Positions 33,561 to 43,960 of a DNA stretch of 64,000 nt are shown here, in pieces. The stretch comes from Phaeodactylum tricornutum CCAP 1055/1 (Eukaryota; Bacillariophyta; Bacillariophyceae; Surirellales; Neidiaceae). The DNA lies in the NCBI RefSeq assembly GCF_000150955.2, contig NC_011686.1, positions 434,001 through 498,000 on the forward strand, in the 5' to 3' direction. A program made the position numbers and the translations under genes. Positions within the stretch are counted from its first letter, which is position 1. Each line of letters opens with the position of its first letter. The notes beneath the pieces are model-generated. The model made no database searches, was not told where the DNA came from, and saw only the letters and a list, made by a program, of their open reading frames with translations.

Positions 33561-34607
33561 TCACCATCGTCGACTATCTAATCTGCACCTCTTCTTTGTG
33601 AAATTAAATTCCATGGGATATTTCAAATGCAGATCGGCGCCTTCGTCGTAACCGCTTATCTTGCCCCAACTTGAAGTGTCGGTTGGCGCCATACAGGTGA
33701 ACATACTGCGGGGAAAGCGACGAAGAATCTGCGCCATACCCGAATCGATCCACATATAGAATAAAAACCTTTCGCAATTTGTATTAGCCGGCATAAACGC
33801 ATATCGCCATGGATCTTTCAGAAAAGGGACCAACGTGCTTAAGGCTGAAACCACAAACTCTTTACTAGCAATCAGGAGTCGATCGTTAACGCCCCTATAA
33901 TCTTGCCCTGTTGGAACCCAGAGATATTGCGGATCCAGACTAGCAATATCCAAAGGACAAGAGTAGTATTGATCGGTTCGTGTGACAACGTAGCGATCGT
34001 ACTTTGACAACCAATTGTTCTCCTCAATACGCTGGGACACAAACCACTTGAACATGTTGACAACGGCGCCGCTGGCCGTGTATCCAGGAACGCCACCGAG
34101 CACCATGGAGTGTGACTGAGATGGGTGAGACCGCGGTACCGTTCTCCGCCAAGCTGGCCCAGCTACGAGATCCAAGGCGTCCGACCAATCAGTGTAGTTG
34201 GGAATCATTTCCACGTGCATGGCACGTTCGAAAAGGGAGGAGTTTTTGTACTCGTCTTGCGAAGGTGGCTGCGTGAAGAGTGCCAGATCAGCCTGATTGT
34301 GGTCAAGAACGTTGGTGTACAGCGATTCCCAGGCTTTTTCGCCGCATCTCAAGTCCCCAATCAAAACCACAAGAGTGCGATTTTTCAAAAGCTCAACAGG
34401 GGTCGTCCTGATGATCCTTGGCCGAATTGCCGTATCATTGCTAAGATGCGGCCCCTTGACGGTTGCGGCCTGCCGATCGTTTCGAAGAGCGAACCGTTGG
34501 AACATCACCGTCACTGACAGTGAAAGCAACACCAACAAGACAGCTGCGCCGAGCTGGCGATAAGGGACCGAGCCATGTACATTCGCAACAGACCGGGATT
34601 TGGCCAT
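33561..34607 (-). CDS. Type II membrane glycosyltransferase-like protein
   Basis: This encodes 348 residues starting MAKSRSVANVHG. One signal-anchor helix (LGAAVLLVLLSLSVTVMF, about 20-38) fits a Golgi type II protein. In the lumenal part, LVVLIGDLRCGEKAWESLY opens a Rossmann-like start, and YDRYVVTRTDQYYSCPL followed by VPTGQDYRGVNDRLLIAS resembles plant and algal putative glycosyltransferases with an RTD-type acidic motif and a GVNDR element. The donor and acceptor are unknown. Glycoprotein or cell-wall polysaccharide synthesis is likely. No intron. Confidence 0.7.
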   Translation of the reverse strand: MAKSRSVANVHGSVPYRQLGAAVLLVLLSLSVTVMFQRFALRNDRQAATVKGPHLSNDTAIRPRIIRTTPVELLKNRTLVVLIGDLRCGEKAWESLYTNVLDHNQADLALFTQPPSQDEYKNSSLFERAMHVEMIPNYTDWSDALDLVAGPAWRRTVPRSHPSQSHSMVLGGVPGYTASGAVVNMFKWFVSQRIEENNWLSKYDRYVVTRTDQYYSCPLDIASLDPQYLWVPTGQDYRGVNDRLLIASKEFVVSALSTLVPFLKDPWRYAFMPANTNCERFLFYMWIDSGMAQILRRFPRSMFTCMAPTDTSSWGKISGYDEGADLHLKYPMEFNFTKKRCRLDSRRW

Positions 34608-35014
34608 GTTGGAAGGATACAAGATAAACGTACAACAAGGAGAGCAGGTCCGGGGCAACTTTGAAATCTGCTCAACATTTAACCTGACAGTGAGAGATAA
34701 CTATAAGTACTCACTCTATATCACTTCAAAGACTAGCTAGTCACGGGAAGATCACGTTCGTGATTGCATTCGACGGAGATGTTAAATGATAGGTTCTTTA
34801 CACGTCGATGCTTTACAATTAAGCCTATATAGGGTTAATCCTATTTGTGGATACTGCAATAGCGAAATGTTATAAATCCCCTCCTATTGATAAATGGACG
34901 CCCTTATCCATATTTCTTTTAACGGTAAAAATTGACGAGGCGGGACTTAGGTTTGATGCGATTTGTCGTTCCTACCACCTCCGCAGAAAGGTCGCTCAAA
35001 GTACACCAACTACT

Positions 35015-35067
35015 TCACAGTCAATCAAATCCGGGCAACGTCTCGAAGGGATAAATATTGACTGTGA
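35015..35067. repeat. Inverted repeat with TCACAGTCAAT arms
   Basis: TCACAGTCAAT (35015-35025) and its exact reverse complement ATTGACTGTGA (35057-35067) flank a 31-nt spacer. It could be a tiny non-autonomous element or a transcript-end hairpin. The same core recurs near 56.45 kb and 61.6 kb. Confidence 0.6.
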
Positions 35068-35168
35068 GAGTGAGGAAATCTAAAATTCTGGCTTCGATGA
35101 GGATCCAAAATTACAAATTCATGTATGACTAATTGTAAGATATTCTATTAACAAGTATACACCTGGGG

Positions 35169-36180
35169 CTATTTTATTGCTTCCCAATGGAAGAAATTCG
35201 AGTCCTTGAAGCCATTTCTTGGATACTTGTGTGAGTGTGTTTTTATTAGGGCACTAATGGCATCAACCACGTGAATTTTTGGACAAACAGGACCGTCACA
35301 TAGCAGCGGGCGCCAGTCGATCGAATAGTTTGCCGTGTTTGGAGGGGCTGTCGCCTGCGCTAGTCTTCTGTAGTAGCTGGTAAAGCCGAGGGCAACGACA
35401 TCGCGCTTAGTGTTGAGAAGCGGTCAAGGGGGACGTCCAGGGTAGTGCCTAGTGCATGGACTTTCCTGGAGAAGCCCTCTCGGGATCACTCGTACTGCAA
35501 CGGCTAGTACCAGCAATCCACTGACTGAGAACAGAGTGCGGAATTGAAATTTGCGACATCAACGAATAGGCCTTGATGGTGCTGGGCTAATTGACATCAT
35601 TTTTGAGTCGTTTCCGTGCCTTGCAGATTCAAACCGGAGGATGTCATTGTCAGAATCAACCGTAGAATGAGCGGAGCTGAGACAACATATACGGTTCGAG
35701 AAGGGTAGCGACAAAGAGTTCTGTGTACTTGGCTGCTTCAACTCCTTGTACTCCAGATTGAGCACAGCTTAGAATATCGCAGACATTGTTTGTCTCCACC
35801 AATTGTTGGCTTTTCCCACACCATCGCGTCCAATCTTTGGCGCTACCAATAAATATTAGAGAAAGCATCGCATATGCTCAACAGAGGTACATGGCCAGCT
35901 CATCTGTTACATCACATAGAGGGAGCGACCCCGAGTCTGTGGCAATCGCGTAAGACACAAGGTTATTGAGTGTGTGGGATACGGGATATTGACAAAAGAA
36001 AGATGTCTTCAGGACAAGTCCAGATGAGTCTCGTCTTGATTGCATTGGATTCAAAGAGTCCAAACATCGGTCGCTTACGCAGCAATTTGAGAGGAAATGC
36101 AAATGTCGTTTGTGAAAGCCTCAAACAATAATTGGGGACGAGTCGAATGAAGATGAGCTTTCCGTCGCAGCAACGCAAGA
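35169..36180 (-). pseudogene. Decayed coding-like sequence of unknown origin
   Basis: Several minus-strand stretches read like protein but do not form one open frame. The most convincing is the last, ending at 35169, which includes DVVALGFTSYYRRLAQ and HKYPRNGFKDSNFFHWEAIK. A hydrophobic string (SGLLVLAVAVRVIP) lies before it. Another part, near 35690-35850, reads KDWTRWCGKSQQLVETNN. I cannot assign a family. It may be a broken gene or several unlinked fragments, or an intron-rich gene I cannot resolve. Confidence 0.3.
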
Positions 36181-36434
36181 ATGCCGACTGGCCATTAGAG
36201 GAAGAGAGTTGAACAGTGCGGACGACCTTGCCGCTTCACAAATGAATGTTTATTGTCTCCAATGTAAAAACCAAATAGGAGCTTCACAATGATGCACACT
36301 AAATTGTTGTACGGCCATATTCCTATCTGAATTGGCTCTTCTTCTGACCCCAGTAAATTGTCTCAGCCTTCCGCTTCCACTAATATTCCCTATTGGTCTT
36401 TTGGATGACGCCAATAACGCCTTTACGTTTGTTA

Positions 36435-37232
36435 TCATCGTTCAAGCATTACGCCGATCGCAACACCCAAAACCAAAATGGAGAGCCCAAGAAACAAAGC
36501 GTCCATCCTACGAAGGACCATGGTGCCAGTTGCTGGGTCTTTTTTGAAAGGTTGGATTTGGGCGGCGTAGTCAATATGGGCACTTGGACTCGGTCCAGAT
36601 TCACCATGGATGACATTTCCAAAGTAATATCCTTCTTCTTTGACGATTTTGACATTGGGCGCTTTTTTCCTAAGCAATGCCAAGGAAGGCAATCCATCAA
36701 TGGAGAAGGAATTCTTTTTGGTACAGTAGTCAAAAATGCCGTCGGGTCCTTCTTTTTCGGTAATTTCATCAAGCGTTGTTCGGTACTTTTGAAACTCTAA
36801 AACCGGCAAGCTAAACCCGCACGATGTCGATATCCGCTTTACGTTGAGCTTGTAAATCGCACGAAAACCAATGTGTGTTGTTATAGACTCCGGAAATTTT
36901 TCACGCCAATCGTTGGAAGCGCTGTCGGCCAGGATGACCTCGGCTTTGCCATGCAGACGCAGGATTTTGGGTGCACCATGTTCCAGGTTGCAAAACAAAA
37001 GAGTCATGCGCCCATTTTGCAAGACATGCGCGGCCGTTTCTGAGCCGCTGCCGGTGAGATCCGCGTAAGCCACGGCGTGTGGACTCAGGACTACGCACGA
37101 AGTTCCCGGAGCCTTGGGACTCACGGAAACGCAGTGCTCTGCGGAAAGCGGAGCCGTCGCCACGAAAAACACTTTCTGCTTGGCGATGAAGGCTTCCTCG
37201 CGAGCCGTTATTTCGCTCAATACTTTGCCCAT
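36435..37232 (-). CDS. PNPOx-like flavin-binding protein, tail-anchored
   Basis: This encodes 264 residues starting MGKVLSEITAREEAFIAKQ. The region FVATAPLSAEHCVSVSPKAPGT, AYADLTGSGSETAAHVLQNGRMTLLF and ILRLHGKAEVI follows the split-barrel pyridoxamine 5'-phosphate oxidase-like family, which binds FMN or F420. DLTGSGSET and NGRMTLLF are the typical cofactor-contact strands. The last 25 residues (MDALFLGLSILVLGVAIGV) form one membrane helix at the extreme C-terminus, so the protein is probably tail-anchored with its domain in the cytosol. The substrate is unknown; true PNPOx has a different C-terminal dimer extension that is absent here. Confidence 0.82.
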   Translation of the reverse strand: MGKVLSEITAREEAFIAKQKVFFVATAPLSAEHCVSVSPKAPGTSCVVLSPHAVAYADLTGSGSETAAHVLQNGRMTLLFCNLEHGAPKILRLHGKAEVILADSASNDWREKFPESITTHIGFRAIYKLNVKRISTSCGFSLPVLEFQKYRTTLDEITEKEGPDGIFDYCTKKNSFSIDGLPSLALLRKKAPNVKIVKEEGYYFGNVIHGESGPSPSAHIDYAAQIQPFKKDPATGTMVLRRMDALFLGLSILVLGVAIGVMLER

Positions 37233-37692
37233 ATTTATTTGCTCTTGAAAAAGATGGAATAGAAGGAGAATGATTGATAGTGAATAGTGAACTAGTTGAT
37301 AGACGAAGCCAAAGTACGCTGGGTTTTTTGATGATGACTGTGAATGAACGAAGGATCCAGTTTCCAAGACGTGGCACCGACCATGTTTCGAATGAGCGTC
37401 AATCACGAGTTGCATCTTGTCCCATACCAGAAATGCCTCCCGGAAAAACAGATCATTTGAACACCTCGCCTGTGCCACCTCTCTACTCTAGTTTTGAACT
37501 TGAACGTTCGCGATCAACGTGACCCCTAACATTGATTATCCCATTTGTTTCCCACCGCCATCCGGGGAGATTCCTACTTTGATTGATGGTGTAAAGGGGA
37601 AGTATCCTGGTTGCCAAGTAAGTTTCGAAAATATTAAAATATTGAACCATACGTTTTTCCTGGTCGAAATGCTTCGCTGGGTGTCCATCACT
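37233..37692. other. Intergenic region between minus-strand genes
   Basis: 460 bp. No additional gene supported. Confidence 0.5.
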
Positions 37693-39243
37693 CTAGCATG
37701 ACGCCAAAGTTTCCGTGATCCCGGCCTTAGTAGTTGGTTCCTTGTTCACCTTCCGGTTCGCTTGATTTTCGATAGAAGAGGCGTCTCGAACAGCCGGGAC
37801 GAGTGGCGTATTTGATTCGCCCGGAACCGCATCCTGCAACGTCAAAGCGGCCAATTCTTCCAACAATTCGTCGTCATCCATTGTGTCGGTCGCCGTTGAA
37901 TCCACCAGCGCGTCGTCCCGTATCCGCATTTCTTCCAATTCTTCGAACAACTCATCAGCAACGCGGTCGACGTCCCCCATAGACACGGTGATGCGCAATA
38001 GCCGGAGTGTGTGCGAGGCCTGCGACAACGCCGCCACAACAGCGGTCTGGTGGGAGGCTGACTCGATGGCGTGTTGTGCCGTTTCCAAATTGAGCAAGAT
38101 TCCGTACTGGCGTTCGATTTGTTGCGTGAAAAGGTGACGCCGCTTCATTTCCCACAAGGCCTGGGACTTTCGGCCGTTCCGTTGGGCCTGTCGGGCCCGG
38201 ACGGTGCAAGCGTCAGCTTGGGTCGTCCAGGACTGAATCTGCACCTGCACCCGTGCTTGAGCCTGTTGCACATCAAAACGGGCAACGGCAACCGCGACGG
38301 CGTCAATGTTGTTGTTGTTGTCGCTCTTCTTGTTGTTGCCGTTGCCGTGGCTTCGGTTGACCGAGCCGTGGAGGATAACCAAATCGGGCTGCAACTCCCG
38401 ATGCCGGATTTGGACAAGACCCATCAATTCCAAACAATCGAGGAGAAAATCAGTTTGGTCGTCGGGCAGCTGAGCACACCAGAGATGCGACGGTGCGAGT
38501 CGTGTAGAGAGGTATCCGGGCCACGCTTGGCGATCGTGCCCGTATCGTTGGACGACCTTCACCGTAATGGAGTCCGAGTCGTGCGCGAGTGCGTTAACAA
38601 ACACGTGGAGGCATTCCACCGCGAGCGTTCGATGAAGCAAGGGCGCCTCGTGATTATTATCATGGACGTCCTCCTCGAGTCCTTTCGAAGGAAAGGATTG
38701 CTCAGACCCCGACAGAAAATCGTCGTTGGGATTGTAACGGAGCCAGACCGGATCTGCAGAGGTAGGAGTCGCCCCGAGTGTATGCGTCAGGGACGTGTAC
38801 AGGTACCGGGCGGCCCGCCCGAGGGTAGTGGCGGACGACGACGATGTCGTGGTCGAGTCCGGGTCGGATGCATCCGGTGTGGATAGGGATGGATACCGCA
38901 GTCGATACCGAGAAACCACGTCGTGTTGGAGTGTACGTCGGTGGCATGGTTTCCAAAGACAGTCTTCGGCAGATGGTGGAGGCGTGACTCCGTGAGGGAA
39001 GGCGAGGACCACTTGTGTCGGGGTTGCCATCAATGAATGCTGTTGTCGACACGTGACGTCGTGCGCCGTGTCCCAATCAACCAGTGTATTGGTGTCGCTG
39101 TCGTTATGCGTGGTAGTGATTATTCCATCCGAGGGATCAGGATCCTGGGCAGAGTCTGCGTTGTCCGCATCGTCGATGCGTTCCGGGGCAGATGCGAGGT
39201 CCTCCTCGAGTGACTTCCACCCAAAAAACCTGCGGACGGACAT
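37693..39243 (-). CDS. CHMP7-like ESCRT-III protein
   Basis: This encodes 516 residues from the ATG at 39243 (MSVRRFFGWKSLEEDL). The N-terminal half is weakly conserved and Ser/Thr-rich in places, matching the divergent first part of CHMP7. The C-terminal part (about residues 315-490) is a Snf7-type helical domain: CTVRARQAQRNGRKSQALWE, MKRRHLFTQQIER and the long helices through MGDVDRVADELFEELEEM. The acidic last helix (DDDELLEELAALT) is the usual autoinhibitory tail or MIM region. CHMP7 recruits ESCRT-III to the nuclear envelope for sealing. An Asn-rich insert lies in the middle. Confidence 0.8.
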   Translation of the reverse strand: MSVRRFFGWKSLEEDLASAPERIDDADNADSAQDPDPSDGIITTTHNDSDTNTLVDWDTAHDVTCRQQHSLMATPTQVVLAFPHGVTPPPSAEDCLWKPCHRRTLQHDVVSRYRLRYPSLSTPDASDPDSTTTSSSSATTLGRAARYLYTSLTHTLGATPTSADPVWLRYNPNDDFLSGSEQSFPSKGLEEDVHDNNHEAPLLHRTLAVECLHVFVNALAHDSDSITVKVVQRYGHDRQAWPGYLSTRLAPSHLWCAQLPDDQTDFLLDCLELMGLVQIRHRELQPDLVILHGSVNRSHGNGNNKKSDNNNNIDAVAVAVARFDVQQAQARVQVQIQSWTTQADACTVRARQAQRNGRKSQALWEMKRRHLFTQQIERQYGILLNLETAQHAIESASHQTAVVAALSQASHTLRLLRITVSMGDVDRVADELFEELEEMRIRDDALVDSTATDTMDDDELLEELAALTLQDAVPGESNTPLVPAVRDASSIENQANRKVNKEPTTKAGITETLASC

Positions 39244-40006
39244 GCCCGTTCGAGCAACCCGTGAAAGTGTCCACTTTCTCGACTGGTCGGGTAGTGCAAA
39301 GGTGGTTAATTGGGTAGATGTATGCGTACACGTTTCTCTACAATGCAATGTGTAGAGACTGTGGTGCTTCCCAGACACGAACTCATCCCTTTCGAAAGGC
39401 ATCACTGTCCGTTTCCCAGAGGGCTCGAGCCTTTGGGTCCCTGGATCGTCCCGGCAGGTTTTGATCCTTCATAGTCGTGTCGAGGGCGGTCTGTGTCTCT
39501 GGATACATCTGATTTATTCCGTCTATAGATATTAGAGGTCGTAGCGGTACCAAACAAGTAGACCCAAGACCTTCGAGACGCCCAACGGTCTTATATCAAA
39601 TTTGGAATTTCAATCGCCAAACGTGATATAACACCCGAGGACAACGTTACCATAGGTACTAACTATTAGTTAGTAAATATCTCATTCAGTGCGTCGGACC
39701 GATCCGACACAGCTCCAGGTTCCCTGCCGTGCACCCAAGCACCATGGCACCATCAAACAAAGAGTGGGAAACGTTTTCGAGTATACTTTGTAGGTCGTTT
39801 CGAAGGGGAAACCAATCTTGTCATTGTACGACCAAACGTCTCCTGCTCTTCCACCAGCCCTAACGTTCCTTTACCAAAAAAACTTTGTCTCTGTTTTCTG
39901 TGTTGGTGAGATTTGTGAAACTAAGTGTGCAGAGAGAGCAGCGTTGGTTCAATTCCTCCTCCTCTCCCACCGTCTCCCTCTATTTTCGTACGTCCGTCCC
40001 TGGACC
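39244..40006. other. Divergent intergenic region
   Basis: 760 bp. An open frame continues upstream of the nucleoporin ATG from 39818 but starts with a non-ATG codon. No other gene. Confidence 0.5.
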
Positions 40007-41917
40007 ATGCCGGACGTTTCCCTTCGGTACTTGATCACCGATCCGGACACGTGGCGCGGTACGTTTTGGTGCCTCATGGGTCTCATCCTGGCGCGTGTCA
40101 CGGCGAGTGCGGCGGTGGAAGCCTACCGCCGCGTCCAACTCGCACGCCATCTCCAGGCCTATCCCTACGCACGCGTCGTCCCGCTCCGGACTCGCGGCGC
40201 GGCACCGCACCACCACACAATCGTCCATCGTATCCTCTGGTGGATGCTGGAATTCGTCGGGGCTATTCTACGCGTGATTGCGGCCGGATGTATGGTACTG
40301 TGGCGCGCCGGGCAGCGTGCCTGGCGGCGGCAGGGGAGCAGGCGCCCCCACGGCCCCGTCGTTCCCACGGCTGTCGTCCCTCCCTCCGTCTTGAAATCGA
40401 AACAATCACGAAGCCGTAGTGAACGACCGTCGGTACGGAGTCAGTCCGTTCTCTTTGCCCAACACACCAACGGAGTCGTCAAGACGACCGAGTACTATTA
40501 CAATCCCCGAGCCACGCCGAATCAGCGCGTCCCGGCCCAACCATCCATCACGCCACCGCGGCACGAACTTCCAGTGGAACACCGGGAACCGACCCCGGGG
40601 AGTCCGGAAGCAACAAATGCCCTCCGCTCCGTCTTTCCTTCGTCCACTGCCAGCAGCACTACCACCACGTCCATCATGGAACACTCCCCGAGTCGACACC
40701 ATATCAAGGCGGCTCTACCACTTTCCGAACAATGGCGCAAACGCCGTCTCGCTGGCGAAGATGCCCTTTTGCCGGCGTTGAAACGAGTTGTTGGTCACGG
40801 GGGTGGGATCACCGTGGGGGTCAGTCCGACGCGGGGACGCCTCGGGGCTTCGCGATCGTCGCGAGCCGTGCCGACCCCCCTCTCGGACAAGGTCCGTCAC
40901 GCCCGCGAAGCGCGCATTTGGGAAAGTTTGAATCGGAAACGGCCCGTTCCGGACGCGAACGATACCCAAGGTCGGGCTGCCAAAAAGGTGGCCTTCGGAC
41001 CCACGATGCCTACCGCTATTGCACCGTTGGCAGCGGAACCCACCCCGGCCCCCCGGTCCAGTATTTCGTTCGGTACATCACTGACTGACGTCACCCCAAA
41101 GCCAGACGCGGCCCCCACTACTGCGGCACCGCAACCGGCGTTCGTATTTGGATCCACATCGGATACAACACCCGCACCCGGTCCGACAACGGCGTCACAG
41201 CCGGCCTTTGCTTTTGGATCCACATCGGATACAACACCCGCACCCGGTCCGACGACGGCGTCACAGCCGGCCTTTGCTTTTGGATCCACATCAGAAACAA
41301 CACCCGCACACGGTCCGACGACGGCGTCGCAGCCGGTGTTTGCTTTTGGATCCACACCGGGCACAACGCCCGCAATTGGTCCAACGACGGCGTCGCAGCC
41401 CGCGTTTGTATTTGGATCCACACCGGGCACAACGCCCGCACCTGGTCCGACTACGGCCCCGCAACCGGCGTTCGTATTTGGATCCACACCGGGCACAACG
41501 CCCGCACCCGGTCCGACTACGGCCCCGCAACCGGCGTTCGTATTTGGATCCACACCGGGCACAACGCCCGCACCTGGTCCGATTACGGCGTCACAACCGG
41601 CGTTCGCCTTTGGATCCACGCCCGCGCCGACATCATCGCCCGCACCTGGTCCGATTACGGCGTCACAACCGGCGTTCGCCTTTGGATCCACGCCCGCGCC
41701 GACATCATCGCCGTTACCAACCACAACGTCGGTACCGCCGACGTTTGCCTTTGGATCGGCCGTAGCCGATACCACTGCTGCTCCTGTCACTGGCTTTGGA
41801 GCGACTGCTAGCTTTGGTGCACCGGCACCAGTGAGTGGTGTATCGTTTGGGAGTAGTACTCCCACCGCGGGAGGAGCGAGTGCCCGGCGTCGTGCCGCAC
41901 GCCGCGGACGCCGGTAA
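40007..41917 (+). CDS. Transmembrane FG-repeat nucleoporin, POM121-like
   Basis: This encodes 636 residues starting MPDVSLRYLITD. Two hydrophobic segments lie near the N-terminus (about 18-37 and 76-99), followed by a basic region rich in Arg and Pro (about 100-370). From residue 377 a tandem array carries repeated FG sites of the type PAFVFGST or PAFAFGST, in Pro/Thr/Ser-rich spacers. The end is GASARRRAARRGRR. The layout of N-terminal membrane anchor, basic middle and FG repeats at the C-terminus matches vertebrate POM121. The resemblance is architectural and may be convergent. It would anchor the pore and bind transport receptors through FG sites. Confidence 0.7.
   Translation: MPDVSLRYLITDPDTWRGTFWCLMGLILARVTASAAVEAYRRVQLARHLQAYPYARVVPLRTRGAAPHHHTIVHRILWWMLEFVGAILRVIAAGCMVLWRAGQRAWRRQGSRRPHGPVVPTAVVPPSVLKSKQSRSRSERPSVRSQSVLFAQHTNGVVKTTEYYYNPRATPNQRVPAQPSITPPRHELPVEHREPTPGSPEATNALRSVFPSSTASSTTTTSIMEHSPSRHHIKAALPLSEQWRKRRLAGEDALLPALKRVVGHGGGITVGVSPTRGRLGASRSSRAVPTPLSDKVRHAREARIWESLNRKRPVPDANDTQGRAAKKVAFGPTMPTAIAPLAAEPTPAPRSSISFGTSLTDVTPKPDAAPTTAAPQPAFVFGSTSDTTPAPGPTTASQPAFAFGSTSDTTPAPGPTTASQPAFAFGSTSETTPAHGPTTASQPVFAFGSTPGTTPAIGPTTASQPAFVFGSTPGTTPAPGPTTAPQPAFVFGSTPGTTPAPGPTTAPQPAFVFGSTPGTTPAPGPITASQPAFAFGSTPAPTSSPAPGPITASQPAFAFGSTPAPTSSPLPTTTSVPPTFAFGSAVADTTAAPVTGFGATASFGAPAPVSGVSFGSSTPTAGGASARRRAARRGRR
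41135..41713 (+). repeat. 66-nt coding tandem repeat (FG units)
   Basis: Seven copies of a 66-nt (22-residue) unit, one of 72 nt and a truncated one, each with FGS encoded by TTTGGATCC. The units differ by a few bases and some neighbouring copies are nearly identical, suggesting recent local duplication. Length polymorphism between strains is likely. Confidence 0.9.
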
Positions 41918-42223
41918 AAAGGCGCCACCCGGTGAACGATAGCTAGTAATGCCTACTAGCCGAGATTTCTAGTCTACTGTGCCGCAGATGTACACCGCTC
42001 CGTGTGTTGCCAATCCAACGTCTCGTCCAAAGCTATCGGGAGATTGATTTCCAATCCCATGACCAAAACCAATTGAGAAACAGGTACACGTGTATTGGTG
42101 ATAACAAGAAAAATCACGGGTATCTTTTTAAAAAAACTGTATATACGCTAGAATGAGACCGTCCCCACCGCTGGAACGAATCCACACCGGTAGTTCAGTT
42201 ACAGTATGATCTGGTCAACAATC
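41918..42223. other. Convergent intergenic region
   Basis: 306 bp. It holds the 3' ends of both genes and no other feature. Confidence 0.5.
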
Positions 42224-43000
42224 CTATCCACACGAGTAGGAGTGTTGCGAAACAATCAGGGCCACAATCATTCCGTACAGTGCGAGTGCTTCACTGAAAA
42301 TAAGCATAATGAGCATACCAACGAATAGTTTGTTCTGATCGTCCGATCCGGAAACATCGTCGCCACCGCGATCTTCGTCGGGAATGGTGGAATATCCGGC
42401 GGCTTCCTTGTCGGAGGGAAAGAGTGTAATTTGTGAGGCGCGGTATCCAACGGCGCGGATACCGTAGTCACCGACGATACCGATGCAGGCTCCGGCGGCG
42501 AGTCCGGAAACGCCGCAACAGAGGCCGGCACACAAGTGCGCGAGACCCGTGTAGGTCGAGTAGGCGTTGTTCCGTTCCGTCGAGGGCGTGACGATGGACT
42601 GCGAAATAATCACGGCGACGATGAGTCCGTAAATGCCAATCACTCCCGCCATGACTATGGGAATGACGTTCTTCATGACGGAGGAAGGATGCCGAATGCC
42701 CGTGTGGACGATGGAGATACCAGCCTTCCAAGTACCAATCTACCAACAACAACAAAAAAGTTACAACCGGAAACGAATCGTGTGAGAAGTTTGTTGGGGT
42801 AAATATGCTGGTGTATACTGCTGATGACGCCGTGTATACTGCATTGCGGGGGGTGATTCTAGTAGGATTCCGGTTGGAAAGGTACGTACCGCACTCCCCC
42901 AGTTGGAAAGACAAACGGCCGCAGCCACTCCCGTGTAGCCCAACGCCGCCGCGTATGACGGACACTGCGCAACTTCCATGACGGGTCCTTGGTCTACCAT
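42224..43000 (-). CDS. V-ATPase proteolipid subunit c'', copy 1
   Basis: Exons are 43000-42890 and 42739-42224 (intron 150 nt), giving 208 residues. Four to five membrane helices are seen. LCAGLCCGVSGLAAGACIG and the final [21 protein letters not shown] are typical of the c'' (Vma16) subunit; the Glu in IFSEAL is the proton-carrying residue. The protein sits in the rotor ring of the vacuolar proton pump. A hydrophilic loop with SDKEAAGYSTIPDEDRGGDD before the last helix is longer than in yeast. The gene starts head to head with copy 2. Confidence 0.95.
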
Positions 43001-43960
43001 GTTAAATGCCGTTACTGCTTTGTGGCGGATATATCGAGCCGTACAGTGGTAGCAATCGTTCGTAGTTCTGACGGATCTTGGGGAGGCGTAAGAAAACGTC
43101 CAAAAGGTTCCCTAGTCCCAAACGACGTACTGTCCGTTGGTGTTGTTGGGATTATATCAAACGCACGCGGGAACGCAAACGAACCAACAAACCAGGAAAG
43201 AGTCCAAGAAGGTTGGAATGTGTAGGCGGTACCGAAGATGACGACGTTGGTATCTCTCTCGGGTCGGTGTCGGTCGAGGCCTTCCAACTTCCCGGAGCAC
43301 GAACGAATATTCGTACTTGTGCTACACACACTTCCGGGAGGGTGTGAAATTGCGGGCGACTGGAACGCGGCCCCCCAATCTGCGACTCGCGTGGGTCCCT
43401 ACGGTCATCCCTCTAAAACGGTTAATAAAGCGTTATATTCTTGTATCCACAATTAGTAGAAGTGAGAGCAGAAGAGTGATTGCTTTCGGGTAGTTAAACC
43501 AAAAGAACTCTGGCCGTACTATATACACTTCCCAACCGACAGTTCCAGACATTTACCGTTGGATTCCGAATACCACGTACAACGCAAGCTTCCTCGGAAA
43601 CACACGGAGGATTGGTACCGGTACGAGAGCATCTTCCAAAAAATCCTCACGACGACGTCGTAGGGTTCACTGCTCTCTCTTTCTAGTAGCTAGAGCTACT
43701 ACTACTAGGTAGAAGACTACCAGTAACCCGCGAACGAATCGAATCCACAGGAGAGCCGCTTGCCGTAGCCGCACTAGCACGAACGATACAGCCGATATAC
43801 GACGGGACACGAAACGCAAGAATTTGGCCGCACTAACACTGTAAGGGAATAATTATTTGCACCATCGCACAGCTTCTACTACTACTCTGGAATCTTTCCT
43901 CACTTGCACGTCCACTGGTGATTCGCGCAGTTTCTTCCGTCTCTTTTGAGCTTACCAACC
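43001..43960. promoter_or_regulatory. Bidirectional region between two c'' genes
   Basis: 960 bp separates the two start codons. It contains CTAGTAGCTAGAGCTACTACTACTAG, cut here only as a location (about 43683-43710), a region of self-complementary CTAGTAG/CTACTAG blocks. Shared control of the pair is plausible but not shown. Confidence 0.4.

Larger units (their letters stand above)
34608..36434. other. Long intergenic region with hairpin and decayed sequence
   Basis: 1.8 kb without an intact gene, the longest such stretch in the window. It includes a TCACAGTCAAT-armed inverted repeat and a block of decayed coding-like sequence on the minus strand, both listed separately. Confidence 0.6.

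Noticed and set aside
38071-38886. 271-residue ORF opposite the CHMP7-like gene
   Set aside because: It lies wholly within a better-supported coding exon and shows no recognisable domain.
39946-39956. GGTTCAATTCC resembling a tRNA B box
   Set aside because: No A box or acceptor stem can be formed around it.
40897-41928. 343-residue antisense ORF across the nucleoporin repeats
   Set aside because: The 66-nt unit is a multiple of three, so an open antisense frame repeats automatically; its Gly/Ala/Val composition mirrors the FG array.
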